Source: an uncultured Clostridia bacterium
Lineage (GTDB): Bacteria > Bacillota > Clostridia > TANB77 > CAG-508
Length of the DNA stretch: 62,079 nt
Direction: 5' to 3'
Assembly: GCA_944391855.1 (NCBI GenBank)
Contig: CALXVB010000006.1
Span: 1-62,079, forward strand
In this document: positions 1 to 9,420 of the stretch, piece by piece
Layout: each line of letters begins with the position of its first letter
How positions within the stretch are numbered: the stretch's first letter is position 1
Notes under the pieces: generated by a model
What the model was told of the DNA's origin: nothing
The model's database searches: none
The model's input: only the letters and a program-made list of their open reading frames with translations
Program-made: the position numbers and the translations under genes

Positions 1-1502
1 TCTATATATCCTAATTTTACCATTGATTCATCTGTTACTATAAATGCTCTTGTTATATCTGGCATTTTTTCTAAATATCCTATTGAACCTGCTTCAAAAT
101 ATATTTTTTCTGGAATTTTAAACCATTGCATATTAACTCTCCTCTCTGCAACTCTTTTTATATTAATTAAGTTTACACTTGATACATTTGCTGTTGTTGA
201 ATTTCCTCCAAATGTACCACAACCTAGTGTAAGTGATGGCATATTTGTATTATATATATCACCAATCGCACCATGAGTTGATGGAGAATTTACAATAATT
301 CTTCCTACTTTTACTTTTTCTGAAAATTTAAGAATTGTTTCTTTATCTTCTGAATGAATTACTGCTGAATGTCCAAGTCCTCCAAATTCAATTAGTTTTT
401 CTGCTAACTCTATTCCTTCATCTGCATTTTCTACTACATAATATGCAAGAACTGGACTTAACTTTTCTTTAGAAAATGGATATTCTATTCCAACACCATT
501 TTCTTTTAGTACTAATACTTTGGTATCTTTTGGAACTTCTATTCCAGCGGTCTCTGCTATTTTATATGGACTTTGTCCAACTATTGCAGAATTTAAAGCA
601 CCATCTTTTTCTTTTATAAACATGGTATCTCTTAATTTGTTTGTCTCGTCTTCTGATAGAAAATAACAACCTGCTTCTTTCATTAATTTTTCAAATTCAT
701 CTTTTATTTCTCTATCCACTATAACTGATTGTTCTGAAGCACATATCATACCATTATCAAATGATTTTGACATTACTAAATCATTTACTGAAGTTCTTAA
801 TTTTGCTGTTTTATCTATATAGCATGGTACATTTCCAGGTCCAACACCTAAAGCTGGTTTACCACATGAATATGCAGCTTTAACCATACCAGTTCCACCA
901 GTTGCCAAAATTAAATTTATATCTGGATGATGCATAAGCATATTTGTAGCTGTTACTGATGGTTCTTCTATCCATAAAATACAATTTTCTGGTGCACCTG
1001 CTGCTACTGCAGCATCTCTTAATATGCTTGCTGCTGCCACACTACATTTTTGTGCAGATGGGTGGAATCCAAATACAATAACATTTCTAGTTTTTGCTGC
1101 TATTATTGACTTAAACATTGTTGTTGAAGTTGGGTTTGTAACTGGTGTAACTCCTGCAATTATTCCTATAGGTTCTGCTATTTCTACATATCCTTCTTCC
1201 TCATTTTCTGATATTACTCCAACTGTTTTATCATATTTAATACTATGATAAATATATTCTGTCGCAAACATGTTCTTTGTTATTTTGTCTTCATAAATTC
1301 CTCTTCCAGTTTCTTCTACAGCCATTTTAGCAAGTTCCATGTGATGCTCTAATCCTGCCATGGACATAGCTTTTACTATTCTATCTACGTCCGCTTGAGT
1401 TAATTTCATATATTCTTCAGATGCTTTTTTTGCCTTTTTCATTAAGTCATCTATCATATTTTTTATTCTTAATTGTTCTTCTTCACTAACTTCCTTACTC
1501 AT
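1..1502 (-). CDS. adhE: bifunctional acetaldehyde-CoA/alcohol dehydrogenase AdhE, 3' part cut by window edge
   Basis: Reverse-strand translation from the ATG at 1502 gives about 500 residues, open to the window edge. The first ~440 residues form a CoA-acylating aldehyde dehydrogenase domain, with a catalytic Cys in the '[10 protein letters not shown]' motif. A linker ('[16 protein letters not shown]') follows and leads into the start of an iron-type alcohol dehydrogenase domain. This order is diagnostic of AdhE, which reduces acetyl-CoA to ethanol in two NADH-dependent steps during fermentation. AAGGAGG lies 6 nt before the start and a strong promoter lies 55 nt further upstream. The ADH domain is missing only because the window ends. 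Confidence 0.93.
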   Translation of the reverse strand, partial: MSKEVSEEEQLRIKNMIDDLMKKAKKASEEYMKLTQADVDRIVKAMSMAGLEHHMELAKMAVEETGRGIYEDKITKNMFATEYIYHSIKYDKTVGVISENEEEGYVEIAEPIGIIAGVTPVTNPTSTTMFKSIIAAKTRNVIVFGFHPSAQKCSVAAASILRDAAVAAGAPENCILWIEEPSVTATNMLMHHPDINLILATGGTGMVKAAYSCGKPALGVGPGNVPCYIDKTAKLRTSVNDLVMSKSFDNGMICASEQSVIVDREIKDEFEKLMKEAGCYFLSEDETNKLRDTMFIKEKDGALNSAIVGQSPYKIAETAGIEVPKDTKVLVLKENGVGIEYPFSKEKLSPVLAYYVVENADEGIELAEKLIEFGGLGHSAVIHSEDKETILKFSEKVKVGRIIVNSPSTHGAIGDIYNTNMPSLTLGCGTFGGNSTTANVSSVNLINIKRVAERRVNMQWFKIPEKIYFEAGSIGYLEKMPDITRAFIVTDESMVKLGYI

Positions 1503-1556
1503 ATGTTCCTCCTTATATATTTTTTAAGCATTAATATTCATTAATACTTCAAAGAT

Positions 1557-1585
1557 ATCATATATAATTAGCCTCTTATTGTCAA
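1557..1585 (-). promoter_or_regulatory. sigma-A type promoter of adhE
   Basis: On the minus strand, TTGACA (1580-1585), a 17-bp spacer and TATGAT (1557-1562) lie upstream of the adhE start. An exact -35 and a 5/6 -10 make this a convincing housekeeping promoter. I see no clear Rex-type operator (TTGTTAA-N4-TTAACAA) at it. Confidence 0.7.
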
Positions 1586-1676
1586 GTAATTATAACGGCG
1601 TTTTGCTATATTTTTATAGTATTTTATTGTGCTTTTATACCATTTTTTACAGAATTGGAAAAACAAATACTATATT

Positions 1677-2138
1677 TTAGTATATAATCTTGTTATTTTT
1701 TTCATATTCTTCAAATAAATCTATACATTTTTCTCTATCAATTTGTTCTAATTTAATTAAATCTTTATTTTTTCCTTCCAAGTAATCATAAATAATGTCA
1801 TCTCTAAAACCAATTTTCCCTGCATCTTCTCTTGTACATGCATAATATACTTCTTTAATATTTGCCCAGATAATTGCAGATAGGCACATTGGACAAGGCT
1901 CGCATGAAGTGTATAGAGTGCATCCTGATAAGTCATAAGTTTCTAATTTCTTACATGCCTCTCTTATAACTGTAACTTCTGCATGTGCAGTAGGGTCATT
2001 ATTTGCAAGTACCATATTATTTCCTTTTGCAATAATATTTCCTGCTTTATCTACAATTACAGCACCAAATGGTCCTCCTTCATTATGACTTACTCCATGC
2101 TGTGCACATTCTTTTGCCATTTTCATAAATTTATCCAT
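1677..2138 (-). CDS. guanine deaminase-like cytidine/deoxycytidylate deaminase family protein
   Basis: This 153-aa protein has the zinc-binding signature of the CDA fold: HAEV at about residues 53-56 (zinc His plus catalytic Glu) and PCPMC at about 81-85 (zinc Cys pair). The flanking 'GGPFGAVIV' and 'NDPTAHAEVTAIR'-like segments and the length match the short Bacillus guanine deaminase GuaD better than the tRNA adenosine deaminase TadA. GuaD converts guanine to xanthine in purine salvage. AAGGAGG lies 8 nt before the ATG. It is a single gene between adhE and leuS. TadA-like or other nucleobase specificity is the alternative. Confidence 0.8.
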   Translation of the reverse strand: MDKFMKMAKECAQHGVSHNEGGPFGAVIVDKAGNIIAKGNNMVLANNDPTAHAEVTVIREACKKLETYDLSGCTLYTSCEPCPMCLSAIIWANIKEVYYACTREDAGKIGFRDDIIYDYLEGKNKDLIKLEQIDREKCIDLFEEYEKNNKIIY

Positions 2139-2270
2139 AGTTTATTCCTCCTTAAAGTTAATATATATATTTATACATTATATATGAATAAATACTATAA
2201 TTTATGTTTTTTGTCAAATGTTTAGTTATAATAGAATTTATAGGATATATGTATTTGCAGTATTACAAAT

Positions 2271-2315
2271 AACACTATTAATAATTGTCAGCATTTATTA
2301 ATAGTGTTTTTTATT
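2271..2315 (+). terminator. hairpin with U-tract in the leuS leader
   Basis: Perfect 14-bp stem (AACACTATTAATAA, 2271-2284, with its complement at 2295-2308), 10-nt loop, then a T-run. It points toward leuS, about 100 nt before the leuS start, and no plus-strand gene precedes it. A TATAAT lies at 2227-2232. It may act as a leader attenuator. No T-box signature is present. Confidence 0.7.
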
Positions 2316-2412
2316 TTTTTCTTTAAAAAAAGTTTCCCAAACTATAGTAATTTTAGCCATTTTGTGATATATTTAGTAAATAGTTTAAATTTGCAAAGAG
2401 AGGATTGATACT

Positions 2413-4809
2413 ATGTCATATAATTTTACCGAAATAGAAAAAAAGTGGCAGGAATATTGGGAGAAAAACGAGACTTTTAAAACTGACGTATGGGATTTTT
2501 CTAAGCCTAAATACTATGCACTAGATATGTTTCCATATCCATCTGGACAAGGACTTCATGTAGGTCATCCAGAAGGATATACCGCAACAGATATCATGTC
2601 TAGAATGAGAAGAATGCAAGGATATAATGTGCTTCATCCTATGGGCTGGGATGCATTTGGTCTTCCTGCAGAGCAATATGCAATAAAAACTGGTAATCAC
2701 CCAGCTGGATTTACCAAAAGAAATATAGAGACATTTAAAAAACAATTAAAAATGCTTGGTCTTTCTTTTGATTGGAGTAAAGAAATATCTACATGTGATC
2801 CAAGCTATTATAAATGGACACAATGGATTTTTAAACAACTATATAATGATGGACTAGCTAAACTTATAGAAATGCCTGTAAATTGGTGTGAAGGATTAGG
2901 TTGTGTACTTTCAAATGATGAAGTTATAAATGGGAAAAGTGAAAGAGGTGGATTTCCTGTTGTTCGTAAAAATATGAAACAATGGGTAATGGATATTCCA
3001 AAATATGCAGAAACTCTTTTAAGCGGATTAGATGAAGTAGATTGGCCAGAATCTACAAAGGAGATTCAACGTAATTGGATTGGTAAATCTGTTGGTGCAG
3101 AGGTTACTTTTAAAGTTGCTGGTAGCGACAAGTCATTTACTGTATTTACCACAAGAGCAGATACTTTATTTGGTGCAACATATTGTGTACTTTCACCAGA
3201 ACATGAATTAGTAGATGAAATAACTTCAGAAGATTGTAGAAAAGCTGTAGAAGAATACAAAAAAGCTGCTGCTGCAAAATCAGATTTAGAAAGAACTGAA
3301 TTAAATAAAGAAAAGACAGGTTGCTTTATTGGCAGCTATGCTATAAATCCTGTAAATGGAAAGGAAATTCCAATTTGGATTTCTGATTATGTTTTAGCTA
3401 CCTATGGAACTGGTGCAATTATGGCTGTTCCTGCACATGATGAGAGAGATTATGAATTTGCTAGAAAGTTTGGTATAGAAATAATTCCTGTACTAGAAGG
3501 AGGAGACATTTCTAAAGAAGCATTTGTAGGTGATGGAGTTCATATCAATTCAGACTTTTTAAATGGTCTTGGTAAAGAAGAAGCAATAGATAAAATGATT
3601 GCATGGCTAGAAGAAAATGGTATAGGAACTAAAAAAGTAAATTACAAATTGCGTGAATGGATATTTGCAAGACAACGTTATTGGGGAGAACCAATTCCTA
3701 TTGTATTTACAGAAGGAAATGAAATTCATGTGCTAGCTGATGAAGATTTACCTCTAGTTTTACCAGAACTTGAAGATTATGCACCATCAAAAACAGGTGC
3801 CTCTCCACTAGATAAAGCAACAGATTGGGTTAATACTACATTTGAAGGAAAACCTGCTAAAAGAGAGACTAGTACAATGCCAGGTAGTGCCGGTTCTAGT
3901 TGGTATTTCTTAAGATATATAGACCCTAACAATGAAAATGAAATAGCAGACCCAAAATTACTTAAACACTGGATGCCAGTTGATTTATATGTAGGTGGAC
4001 CAGAACATGCAGTAGGACATTTGTTATACTCGAGATTTTGGAATAACTATTTGTATAACAAAGGAATTGTTCCGGTAAAAGAACCATTTGCTAAATTACG
4101 TCATCAAGGTATGATACTTGGTTCAAATGGTGAAAAAATGAGTAAATCAAAGGGCAATGTAATAAATCCAGATGATATGGTTAAAGAATATGGTGCAGAT
4201 TCTTTAAGAGTATATGAAATGTTTATGGGACCTATAGACGCTGCAAAGCCTTGGGATCCAAATGGTATTGATGGTTCTAAGAAATTCTTAGATAGAGTAT
4301 GGAGACTATTTGTTGAAACAGATAAAGTACAAGAAAAAGAGAATACAAACTTAGATAAAGTATATAACTATACTGTTAAAAAAGTTACAAACGACTATGA
4401 AAATATGTTCTTTAACACAGCAATATCTCAAATGATGATTTTTGTAAATAGTGCTACAAAAGAAGATATTCTTCCTAAAGAATATGCTGAAGGATTTGTA
4501 AAATTACTAAGCCCCGTAGCACCACATATTGCAGAAGAATTGTGGAATAGGCTTGGGCACAATGATACTATCACCTATGAAGCTTGGCCTACATATGATG
4601 AATCTAAATTAGTAGATGAAAGTATCGAAATTCCTGTTCAAGTTAATGGTAAAGTTAGGGCAACTGTCCAAATAGCTGTGGACTCGGCCGAAGAAGAAGT
4701 GAAAAATATTGTACATGCAAATCAAAATGTACAAGCTCAATTAGAAGGAAAAACAATAGTAAAAGAAATATATGTTAAAAATAAAATATATAATATTGTT
4801 GTGAAATAA
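2413..4809 (+). CDS. leuS: leucyl-tRNA synthetase
   Basis: This 798-aa class I aminoacyl-tRNA synthetase charges tRNA-Leu. The HIGH motif appears as HVGH within '[14 protein letters not shown]' near residue 50, and KMSKS is present as '[11 protein letters not shown]' near residue 577. Between them lies the CP1 editing domain with the conserved '[12 protein letters not shown]' and '[15 protein letters not shown]' segments, so hydrolytic editing should be intact. The anticodon-binding and C-terminal domains are complete. Length is usual for bacterial LeuS. The start is supported by AGAGAGG 10 nt upstream. It stands alone, with a hairpin in its leader and a strong terminator after it. Confidence 0.98.
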   Translation: MSYNFTEIEKKWQEYWEKNETFKTDVWDFSKPKYYALDMFPYPSGQGLHVGHPEGYTATDIMSRMRRMQGYNVLHPMGWDAFGLPAEQYAIKTGNHPAGFTKRNIETFKKQLKMLGLSFDWSKEISTCDPSYYKWTQWIFKQLYNDGLAKLIEMPVNWCEGLGCVLSNDEVINGKSERGGFPVVRKNMKQWVMDIPKYAETLLSGLDEVDWPESTKEIQRNWIGKSVGAEVTFKVAGSDKSFTVFTTRADTLFGATYCVLSPEHELVDEITSEDCRKAVEEYKKAAAAKSDLERTELNKEKTGCFIGSYAINPVNGKEIPIWISDYVLATYGTGAIMAVPAHDERDYEFARKFGIEIIPVLEGGDISKEAFVGDGVHINSDFLNGLGKEEAIDKMIAWLEENGIGTKKVNYKLREWIFARQRYWGEPIPIVFTEGNEIHVLADEDLPLVLPELEDYAPSKTGASPLDKATDWVNTTFEGKPAKRETSTMPGSAGSSWYFLRYIDPNNENEIADPKLLKHWMPVDLYVGGPEHAVGHLLYSRFWNNYLYNKGIVPVKEPFAKLRHQGMILGSNGEKMSKSKGNVINPDDMVKEYGADSLRVYEMFMGPIDAAKPWDPNGIDGSKKFLDRVWRLFVETDKVQEKENTNLDKVYNYTVKKVTNDYENMFFNTAISQMMIFVNSATKEDILPKEYAEGFVKLLSPVAPHIAEELWNRLGHNDTITYEAWPTYDESKLVDESIEIPVQVNGKVRATVQIAVDSAEEEVKNIVHANQNVQAQLEGKTIVKEIYVKNKIYNIVVK

Positions 4810-4818
4810 AATGAATTG

Positions 4819-4859
4819 ATAAAAGCAATTAAGTTCATTCTTAATTGCTTTTATTTTTT
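4819..4859 (+). terminator. leuS terminator
   Basis: Perfect 15-bp stem (4819-4833 with 4840-4854), 6-nt loop and a T-rich tail, 10 nt after the leuS stop. The tail overlaps the 3' end of the converging small membrane-protein gene. Confidence 0.88.
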
Positions 4860-5169
4860 ATTCTTTATTTTCTTTATCATTTTCACTATTTATGTTTTCT
4901 TCTTTATTTTCCTTCTTACTACTGTAAATTACTGCCCATACTATAACTCCAACTACTACAGCAATTACAAGTATTATTGGTATTATTATAGATGCCATTG
5001 TTCCTAGAATTCCAGTAATTCGACTAGACACTGACGTTATAGGTTCTACATTTTCAATATCACTTGGTTCTAATAATGATGAAATATCAGTTGATCCTAA
5101 AACTGTTGTACTTAATAATATAAGTAAGCCTAATATTATTATCCCTATCTTCATTAATTTGTTTTTCAT
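4858..5169 (-). CDS. small secreted/membrane protein, function unknown
   Basis: This 103-aa protein has a lysine-rich N-terminus and a hydrophobic segment at about residues 8-25 ending 'VLGS', which reads as a signal peptide or anchor. A short polar stretch follows, then a second strong membrane segment at about 58-83 and a highly charged Glu/Lys/Asn tail facing the cytoplasm. A GGGGGAAA ribosome site precedes the ATG. It converges on leuS and shares the terminator region. I do not recognise a family. The layout (signal peptide, ~30-residue outside loop, TM, charged tail) would suit a small anchored or pilin-like exported protein, but that is a guess. Confidence 0.6.
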   Translation of the reverse strand: MKNKLMKIGIIILGLLILLSTTVLGSTDISSLLEPSDIENVEPITSVSSRITGILGTMASIIIPIILVIAVVVGVIVWAVIYSSKKENKEENINSENDKENKE

Positions 5170-5334
5170 TTATCTTTCCCCCTTTTTTATCATTTATTAT
5201 GATATTAACACGATATCTGTTCCAAGTCAATTTATGTAATATTTTTGTAACAAAAAAGTCATATTCTTGTAATATTACTTTTCTTATTTTGTAGTATAAT
5301 GTTGATATATGAATTACTAAGGAGAAATACGTAT

Positions 5335-6411
5335 ATGAGTATAGAATCAGATTTAAAAAAGGATGGTATAACTGTAGTAGGTAAGCTAGATACATTAAGT
5401 ATAAATACTATATCTAGAGATATAGCTGAAAAATTATGTAAAACTTTTCCTAATCAAAACTTTATATTTCAAAATCTATTTATAGTATTATCTAGAATAC
5501 CTATGTATATAGCTGATATTCCTGAAGGATTTGCAGAGGCAACATATTTTTATAAAAATTCTTCTATGTATTTTAAACAAGGTCTTAAATTAGATGAATT
5601 AGAGAAATTTGCTGTACATGAATTTATTCATTACTTGCAAGAAATAAAAGATAAAAAAGGAAATTTAGTAAGACTTGGCTTATGCGACTTTGGAGATTTA
5701 AAAATATGTGGTATGGCATTAAATGAAGGTGCTGTACAATATATGGCTTCAAAAGCTATAAATTCTGAAGAAGAAATCGTAAAATACTATGGAATATCAC
5801 TTCCAACAAATAGTCCATCATATTATCCAATTTTATGCAATTTAATTGCTCAAATGGCATATATAACTGGAGAAGAAGCTTTATATGATAGCACTTTCTA
5901 TGGTTCAACCTTATTCAAAGATAAATTTGCTAATTTATGTGGGGTAAATAGCCTTCTAAAAGTAGAAAGTAATATGGACAAAATAATGGAAGCTGAAGAA
6001 AAGGCAATTAAATTCAATAACAAATTAATGAGCGATAAATGTGAAGGCATGAAAGCTCAAAAAGTAGCTAAAAAAATTGAAGAATGTAAGAGTAAAATAT
6101 ATAATCTATATTTTGAAACACAAAAACTAATATTCACTTCATACTTTAATAATCAATTTAATAAAATACTTACAACAGCAGATATTGATGAGTACAGATT
6201 ACGATTATATAATTATAAGAATTATATTGGAATTTCTGAAAATTATTCTGAATTTAATGAATTTTATATAAATAAAATGATGGATTTAGATAATAAATAT
6301 GAAAGTATTGTAAATAACACAAGTTTAACTGTTGTAAACGATTCTAAAATATCTAAATTCTTTAGAAAAATTAAATCAATTTTATCTACAACTGTCGAAC
6401 TAAGCAAATAA
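5335..6411 (+). CDS. putative cytoplasmic zinc metalloprotease (HEFIH motif)
   Basis: The chosen ATG at 5335 has AAGGAGA 10 nt upstream; an in-frame ATG 12 codons earlier lacks a site. The 358-aa protein has 'VHEFIHYLQE' near residue 97, an HExxH zinc motif, and about 40 residues later 'LNEGAVQYMAS', whose Glu would be the third zinc ligand of a gluzincin. The C-terminal half is helical and Lys/Glu-rich, with no recognisable domain. There is no signal peptide or membrane segment, so it should act inside the cell. Its substrate is unknown. The stop codon lies only 5 nt before the first REP-like palindrome. Confidence 0.6.
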   Translation: MSIESDLKKDGITVVGKLDTLSINTISRDIAEKLCKTFPNQNFIFQNLFIVLSRIPMYIADIPEGFAEATYFYKNSSMYFKQGLKLDELEKFAVHEFIHYLQEIKDKKGNLVRLGLCDFGDLKICGMALNEGAVQYMASKAINSEEEIVKYYGISLPTNSPSYYPILCNLIAQMAYITGEEALYDSTFYGSTLFKDKFANLCGVNSLLKVESNMDKIMEAEEKAIKFNNKLMSDKCEGMKAQKVAKKIEECKSKIYNLYFETQKLIFTSYFNNQFNKILTTADIDEYRLRLYNYKNYIGISENYSEFNEFYINKMMDLDNKYESIVNNTSLTVVNDSKISKFFRKIKSILSTTVELSK

Positions 6412-6415
6412 AAAG

Positions 6416-6548
6416 TGGAACGAGGGGACACACACTTCGTTCCATTTCTTATTTATTAAGAGGACAAATATATAATAGATTATGATAATCATTATATATC
6501 TGTCCCTTTGTTTCATTTCTGGAACGAAGTGTGTGTCCCCTCGTTCCA
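6416..6548. repeat. paired REP-like palindromes, locus 1
   Basis: The first element (6416-6444) has arms TGGAACGA and TTCGTTCCA around the core GGGGACACACAC. The second (6520-6548) is the exact reverse complement of nearly the same sequence. Between them is a further imperfect hairpin (GGACAAATATATAAT against ATTATATATCTGTCC). The pair sits between two converging genes, and its right half supplies the last codons of the GltD-like gene. The core matches other loci; the arms are unique to this locus. Confidence 0.8.
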
Positions 6549-7799
6549 AATGGCTTCTGCTACGTCTCTTCCTGCTCTAGCAGCCCATGCTACTGTTCCC
6601 TTATCTCCTACCAAATCTCCTCCTGCATATATTTTTTCTTTTGAAGTTCTATGGTTTTCGTCTACATTTATATATCCCCATTTATTTAACTCTAAACCTA
6701 ATGAGTTAATTACTTCTTTTTCTGGACCCCCACCTACTGCCATTACCACATAGTCCATCTCTAATTCATAATTACTATTTTCTATGTTTACTGGTACTTC
6801 TCTTGTTTCTCCTTCTTTCTTCACTAGCTGTGTTTTTATACATTCTACTTTTTCCACTTTATTTTTTCCTAGTATTTTAACTATATTATTTTGAAATAAA
6901 AATTCTATTCCTTCTTGTTTTGCTTCTTCTATTTCTTTTGTTTCTGCTGGCATTTGTTTTTCTGCCCTTCTATATATTACAAAAACCTTATCTGCACCTA
7001 ACCTTTTTATTGTTCTAGCACAGTCCATTGCTACATTTCCGCCACCTATTACTGCAACTTTTTTTCCTATATATGATGGATGATTTCCTTTTTCTAACAA
7101 ATAATTTCCTCCAAATACGCCATCTAAATCCTCACCTTCTATATTCATTCTAGATGGTATATTTGCACCAAAACTTAAAAATATTGAATCATATTTATTT
7201 TCTAAATCTGCTAATTCTAGATTTTTCCCTAGCTCTTGTCCATATTCTACAGTAATATCTAGTATTCCTTCATTTAAAATTGATTTTATTGCTTCTTTTA
7301 ATACTTTCCTAGCTAATCTAAATTCTGGTATTCCATGTGCTAATATTCCACCTAATTCATTATATTTTTCATATATAACTACTTGTGCACCTTTTCTTGC
7401 TAAGAAGCTTGCACAAGTGAGTCCTGCTGGGCCTCCACCAACTACAGCTATCTTTTTTCCTTCTAATTCATTCGTTTTTTCTATTTCTTTATACCATTCA
7501 TTTTTTATGGCTTCATCAAAAACATATGCTTCTATCTTGCCTATATTTACTGGCTCTCCTTTTATTCCTCTTACACAACTTCCCTCACATTGCTTCATAT
7601 GAGGGCATATTCTTCCGCATACACTACCTAAAACTGTAGTTTTTGATAGTATTTTATATGCTTCTTTTATATTACCTTCCTTTATTTGTTTTATGAAAGC
7701 TGGTATATCATTATTTAGTGGGCAACCTTTATTACTACATGGTTTTACTGGGCAGTTTAAACAATACTCTGTATATTTTTGTATTTCTTCGTTCATCAT
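6513..7799 (-). CDS. NAD(P)H-dependent FAD oxidoreductase of the glutamate synthase small-chain (GltD) type
   Basis: This 428-aa protein begins with a Cys-rich N-terminal domain (Cys at about 13, 16, 21, 26, then a second cluster near 60-76) typical of the Fe-S domain in GltD, NfnB and dihydropyrimidine dehydrogenase relatives. An FAD-binding Rossmann motif follows ('GGGPAGLTCASFLARKG', ~117) and then an NAD(P)H-binding one ('GGGNVAMDCARTIKRLG', ~250). The terminal 'AGGDLVGDKGTVAWAARAG' closes the FAD site. No large subunit lies nearby, so it probably transfers electrons to an unlinked partner. The last dozen residues (from 'WNEGTH') are encoded by a REP-like palindrome and are not part of the family fold. 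Confidence 0.85.
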   Translation of the reverse strand: MMNEEIQKYTEYCLNCPVKPCSNKGCPLNNDIPAFIKQIKEGNIKEAYKILSKTTVLGSVCGRICPHMKQCEGSCVRGIKGEPVNIGKIEAYVFDEAIKNEWYKEIEKTNELEGKKIAVVGGGPAGLTCASFLARKGAQVVIYEKYNELGGILAHGIPEFRLARKVLKEAIKSILNEGILDITVEYGQELGKNLELADLENKYDSIFLSFGANIPSRMNIEGEDLDGVFGGNYLLEKGNHPSYIGKKVAVIGGGNVAMDCARTIKRLGADKVFVIYRRAEKQMPAETKEIEEAKQEGIEFLFQNNIVKILGKNKVEKVECIKTQLVKKEGETREVPVNIENSNYELEMDYVVMAVGGGPEKEVINSLGLELNKWGYINVDENHRTSKEKIYAGGDLVGDKGTVAWAARAGRDVAEAIWNEGTHTSFQK

Positions 7800-7943
7800 A
7801 TTTTACCTCTACTTTTTATCCATTAACTATTTCAAAATTAAAGTTATATAAATAATCTAAATAATAATTATTTATATAACTAAAATTTATCTGAATATTA
7901 TTATACAATATAAGTCTACTATCCTGTCAATGTATCTGACTGC

Positions 7944-8540
7944 TTATTCTTTATTTTCTTTTATATTATTTTTGCTATTTCTATTATTTTCTTCATACAT
8001 AAAATAATATAGCAATCCTACTGTTTCACTTGAAGTTTGAATTTCTCCATCTTCTAACATTTTTCTAACTTCTTCTACTGGTATTTTTAATACTTTAATA
8101 TCTTCTGTTTCATCTAAATGTCTTTGGGTCTTTACTAAATCTGTTGCTAAGAATATAATTGTTTGTTCATTTGAATATCCAATAGCAGGATATACTTCTC
8201 TTAATTTTTTTAATTTTCCTGCTCTATATCCTGTTTCTTCTTCTAATTCTCTTATTGCACCATCTTCTGGCTTTTCTCCTTCTTCTATCATTCCTGCCGG
8301 AAATGCTAGTACATTTTTTCCTATTGGAGTACGTGGTTCTTTTATCATTATAAATTCATTATTGTCTGTCATTGGCATTATTATTGCTGCATGCCCTGCT
8401 AAAACATGTTCTCTATATATTATTTGGTTTGTGCGTGGGTTTTTGTAATGTAATTCTTCTACTACAATTCTTTTTCCTCTATATGCTGTTTTTTCGTCTA
8501 ACAATTTGTAATCTATATCATCAAAGTACTTGTTACTCAA
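7944..8540 (-). CDS. nudF: Nudix hydrolase, ADP-ribose pyrophosphatase type
   Basis: This 198-aa protein carries the Nudix box 'GMIEEGEKPEDGAIRELEEE' at about residues 88-107, matching Gx5Ex7REUxEExGU. The surrounding segments ('FPAGMIEEGE', 'ATDLV', 'IKVLKIPVEEV') fit ADP-ribose pyrophosphatases, which split ADP-ribose into AMP and ribose 5-phosphate. The start is a TTG with AGGAG 10 nt upstream. It lies 14 bp from udg in the same direction, so the two are probably cotranscribed. The C-terminus is an Asn/Lys-rich tail beyond the usual fold. Confidence 0.85.
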   Translation of the reverse strand: MSNKYFDDIDYKLLDEKTAYRGKRIVVEELHYKNPRTNQIIYREHVLAGHAAIIMPMTDNNEFIMIKEPRTPIGKNVLAFPAGMIEEGEKPEDGAIRELEEETGYRAGKLKKLREVYPAIGYSNEQTIIFLATDLVKTQRHLDETEDIKVLKIPVEEVRKMLEDGEIQTSSETVGLLYYFMYEENNRNSKNNIKENKE

Positions 8541-8553
8541 AAGACTTCATCTC

Positions 8554-9114
8554 CTAAACCTTTATTTCTTCATATTTTCTTACAACTTCTTTTAAGTCTT
8601 TCCAAAATTCTATTTTTTTGTTTTCATCTCTTAAAAGTGCTGCAGGATGCCATGTAGGCATATATAATATTCCTTTTTTTTCTATCCATTTTCCTCTGCA
8701 TACTGTAATCCCATATTCTTTACCACATATATTCTTTAAAGCTGTACTGCCTAATAGAACAATTATTTTAGGTTTTACTAATATTACTTGATTTCTTAAA
8801 TAATTTAAACAAGCTTCTGCTTCATCATCTTCTGGAACTCTATTGCTAGGTGGTCTACATTTTACTATATTTGCTATATATACTTTTTCTCTTTCTATTC
8901 CTAAACCTTCAAATGCTTTATTCATTAATTGACCTGCTTTTCCAACAAAAGGTATTCCTTGCTTATCCTCGTCTCCTCCAGGGCCTTCTCCTACCAGCAT
9001 AATATCTGCATCTTTCTTTCCTGTTCCAAAAACTATATTAAGTCTTGTTTTACATAGTTTACATTTATTACAATTTTCTATTGACTCCTCTAATTCTTCC
9101 CAATTATTGTACAT
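8554..9114 (-). CDS. uracil-DNA glycosylase, family 4
   Basis: About 186 aa. It has the 'CNKCKLC' Cys pair near the N-terminus that ligates a 4Fe-4S cluster in family-4 UDGs. The catalytic region follows ('GEGPGGDEDKQGIPFVGKAG'), then 'NIVKCRPPSNRVP' and the C-terminal 'WHPAALLR' motif. It removes uracil from DNA at deaminated cytosines. Of the possible starts I prefer the ATG at 9114, because AAAGGA then sits upstream at a usable distance; at 9126 it would touch the start codon. Reading further upstream enters the edge of the IS110 insertion, which therefore separates this gene from its original promoter. Confidence 0.9.
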   Translation of the reverse strand: MYNNWEELEESIENCNKCKLCKTRLNIVFGTGKKDADIMLVGEGPGGDEDKQGIPFVGKAGQLMNKAFEGLGIEREKVYIANIVKCRPPSNRVPEDDEAEACLNYLRNQVILVKPKIIVLLGSTALKNICGKEYGITVCRGKWIEKKGILYMPTWHPAALLRDENKKIEFWKDLKEVVRKYEEIKV

Positions 9115-9169
9115 TTTAAATTCCATTCCTTTCTCGCTTCGCTCAAAGGCACACATAGGTATGAAAGCC

Positions 9170-9198
9170 TTGAGCTTAAAGCTTTTTCGTTATATAAT
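9170..9198 (+). promoter_or_regulatory. candidate promoter of the IS110 bridge RNA
   Basis: TTGAGC (9170-9175), 17-bp spacer, perfect TATAAT (9193-9198). It would start transcription near 9205, at the beginning of the structured leader. In IS110 elements such a promoter is often completed when the ends join in the circular form; here it is already whole. Confidence 0.6.
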
Positions 9199-9204
9199 AT
9201 ACCT

Positions 9205-9395
9205 TAAGGGAATATATACTACAAAGCACGGGGAGGTGAGTTGCAGACTTCTGCAACTTTCAGATCAAATCAGTATTTTAAACAGTGCAAGTGCAGTTGT
9301 TTCAAGCACACATAAGTAGTCCCTTGAGGCTGTAAACTAATCATTGACTGATAAGTTCTTTATAGTGTTAATTGCACAGTCCCTATATTCCCTAA
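9205..9395 (+). ncRNA. candidate IS110 bridge RNA
   Basis: About 190 nt upstream of the recombinase, close to the ~177 nt known for the IS621 bridge RNA. Visible structure: a perfect 8-bp hairpin (GTTGCAGA with TCTGCAAC, 9240-9257) near the 5' part, and a long-range 10-bp pairing (AGGGAATATA 9207-9216 with TATATTCCCT 9384-9393) that closes the whole region. A segment GCACACATAAGTA (9306-9318) repeats 12 of 13 bases of the left-end sequence at 9149-9161. That is expected if this loop guides recognition of the element's own end. Role inferred from family knowledge. Confidence 0.55.
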
Positions 9396-9420
9396 AAATC
9401 TATATAAAGGAGTTTTTATT

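Noticed and set aside
2233-2412. T-box riboswitch ahead of leuS
   Set aside because: The leader before the hairpin is too short, and no conserved T-box sequence or specifier loop is visible.
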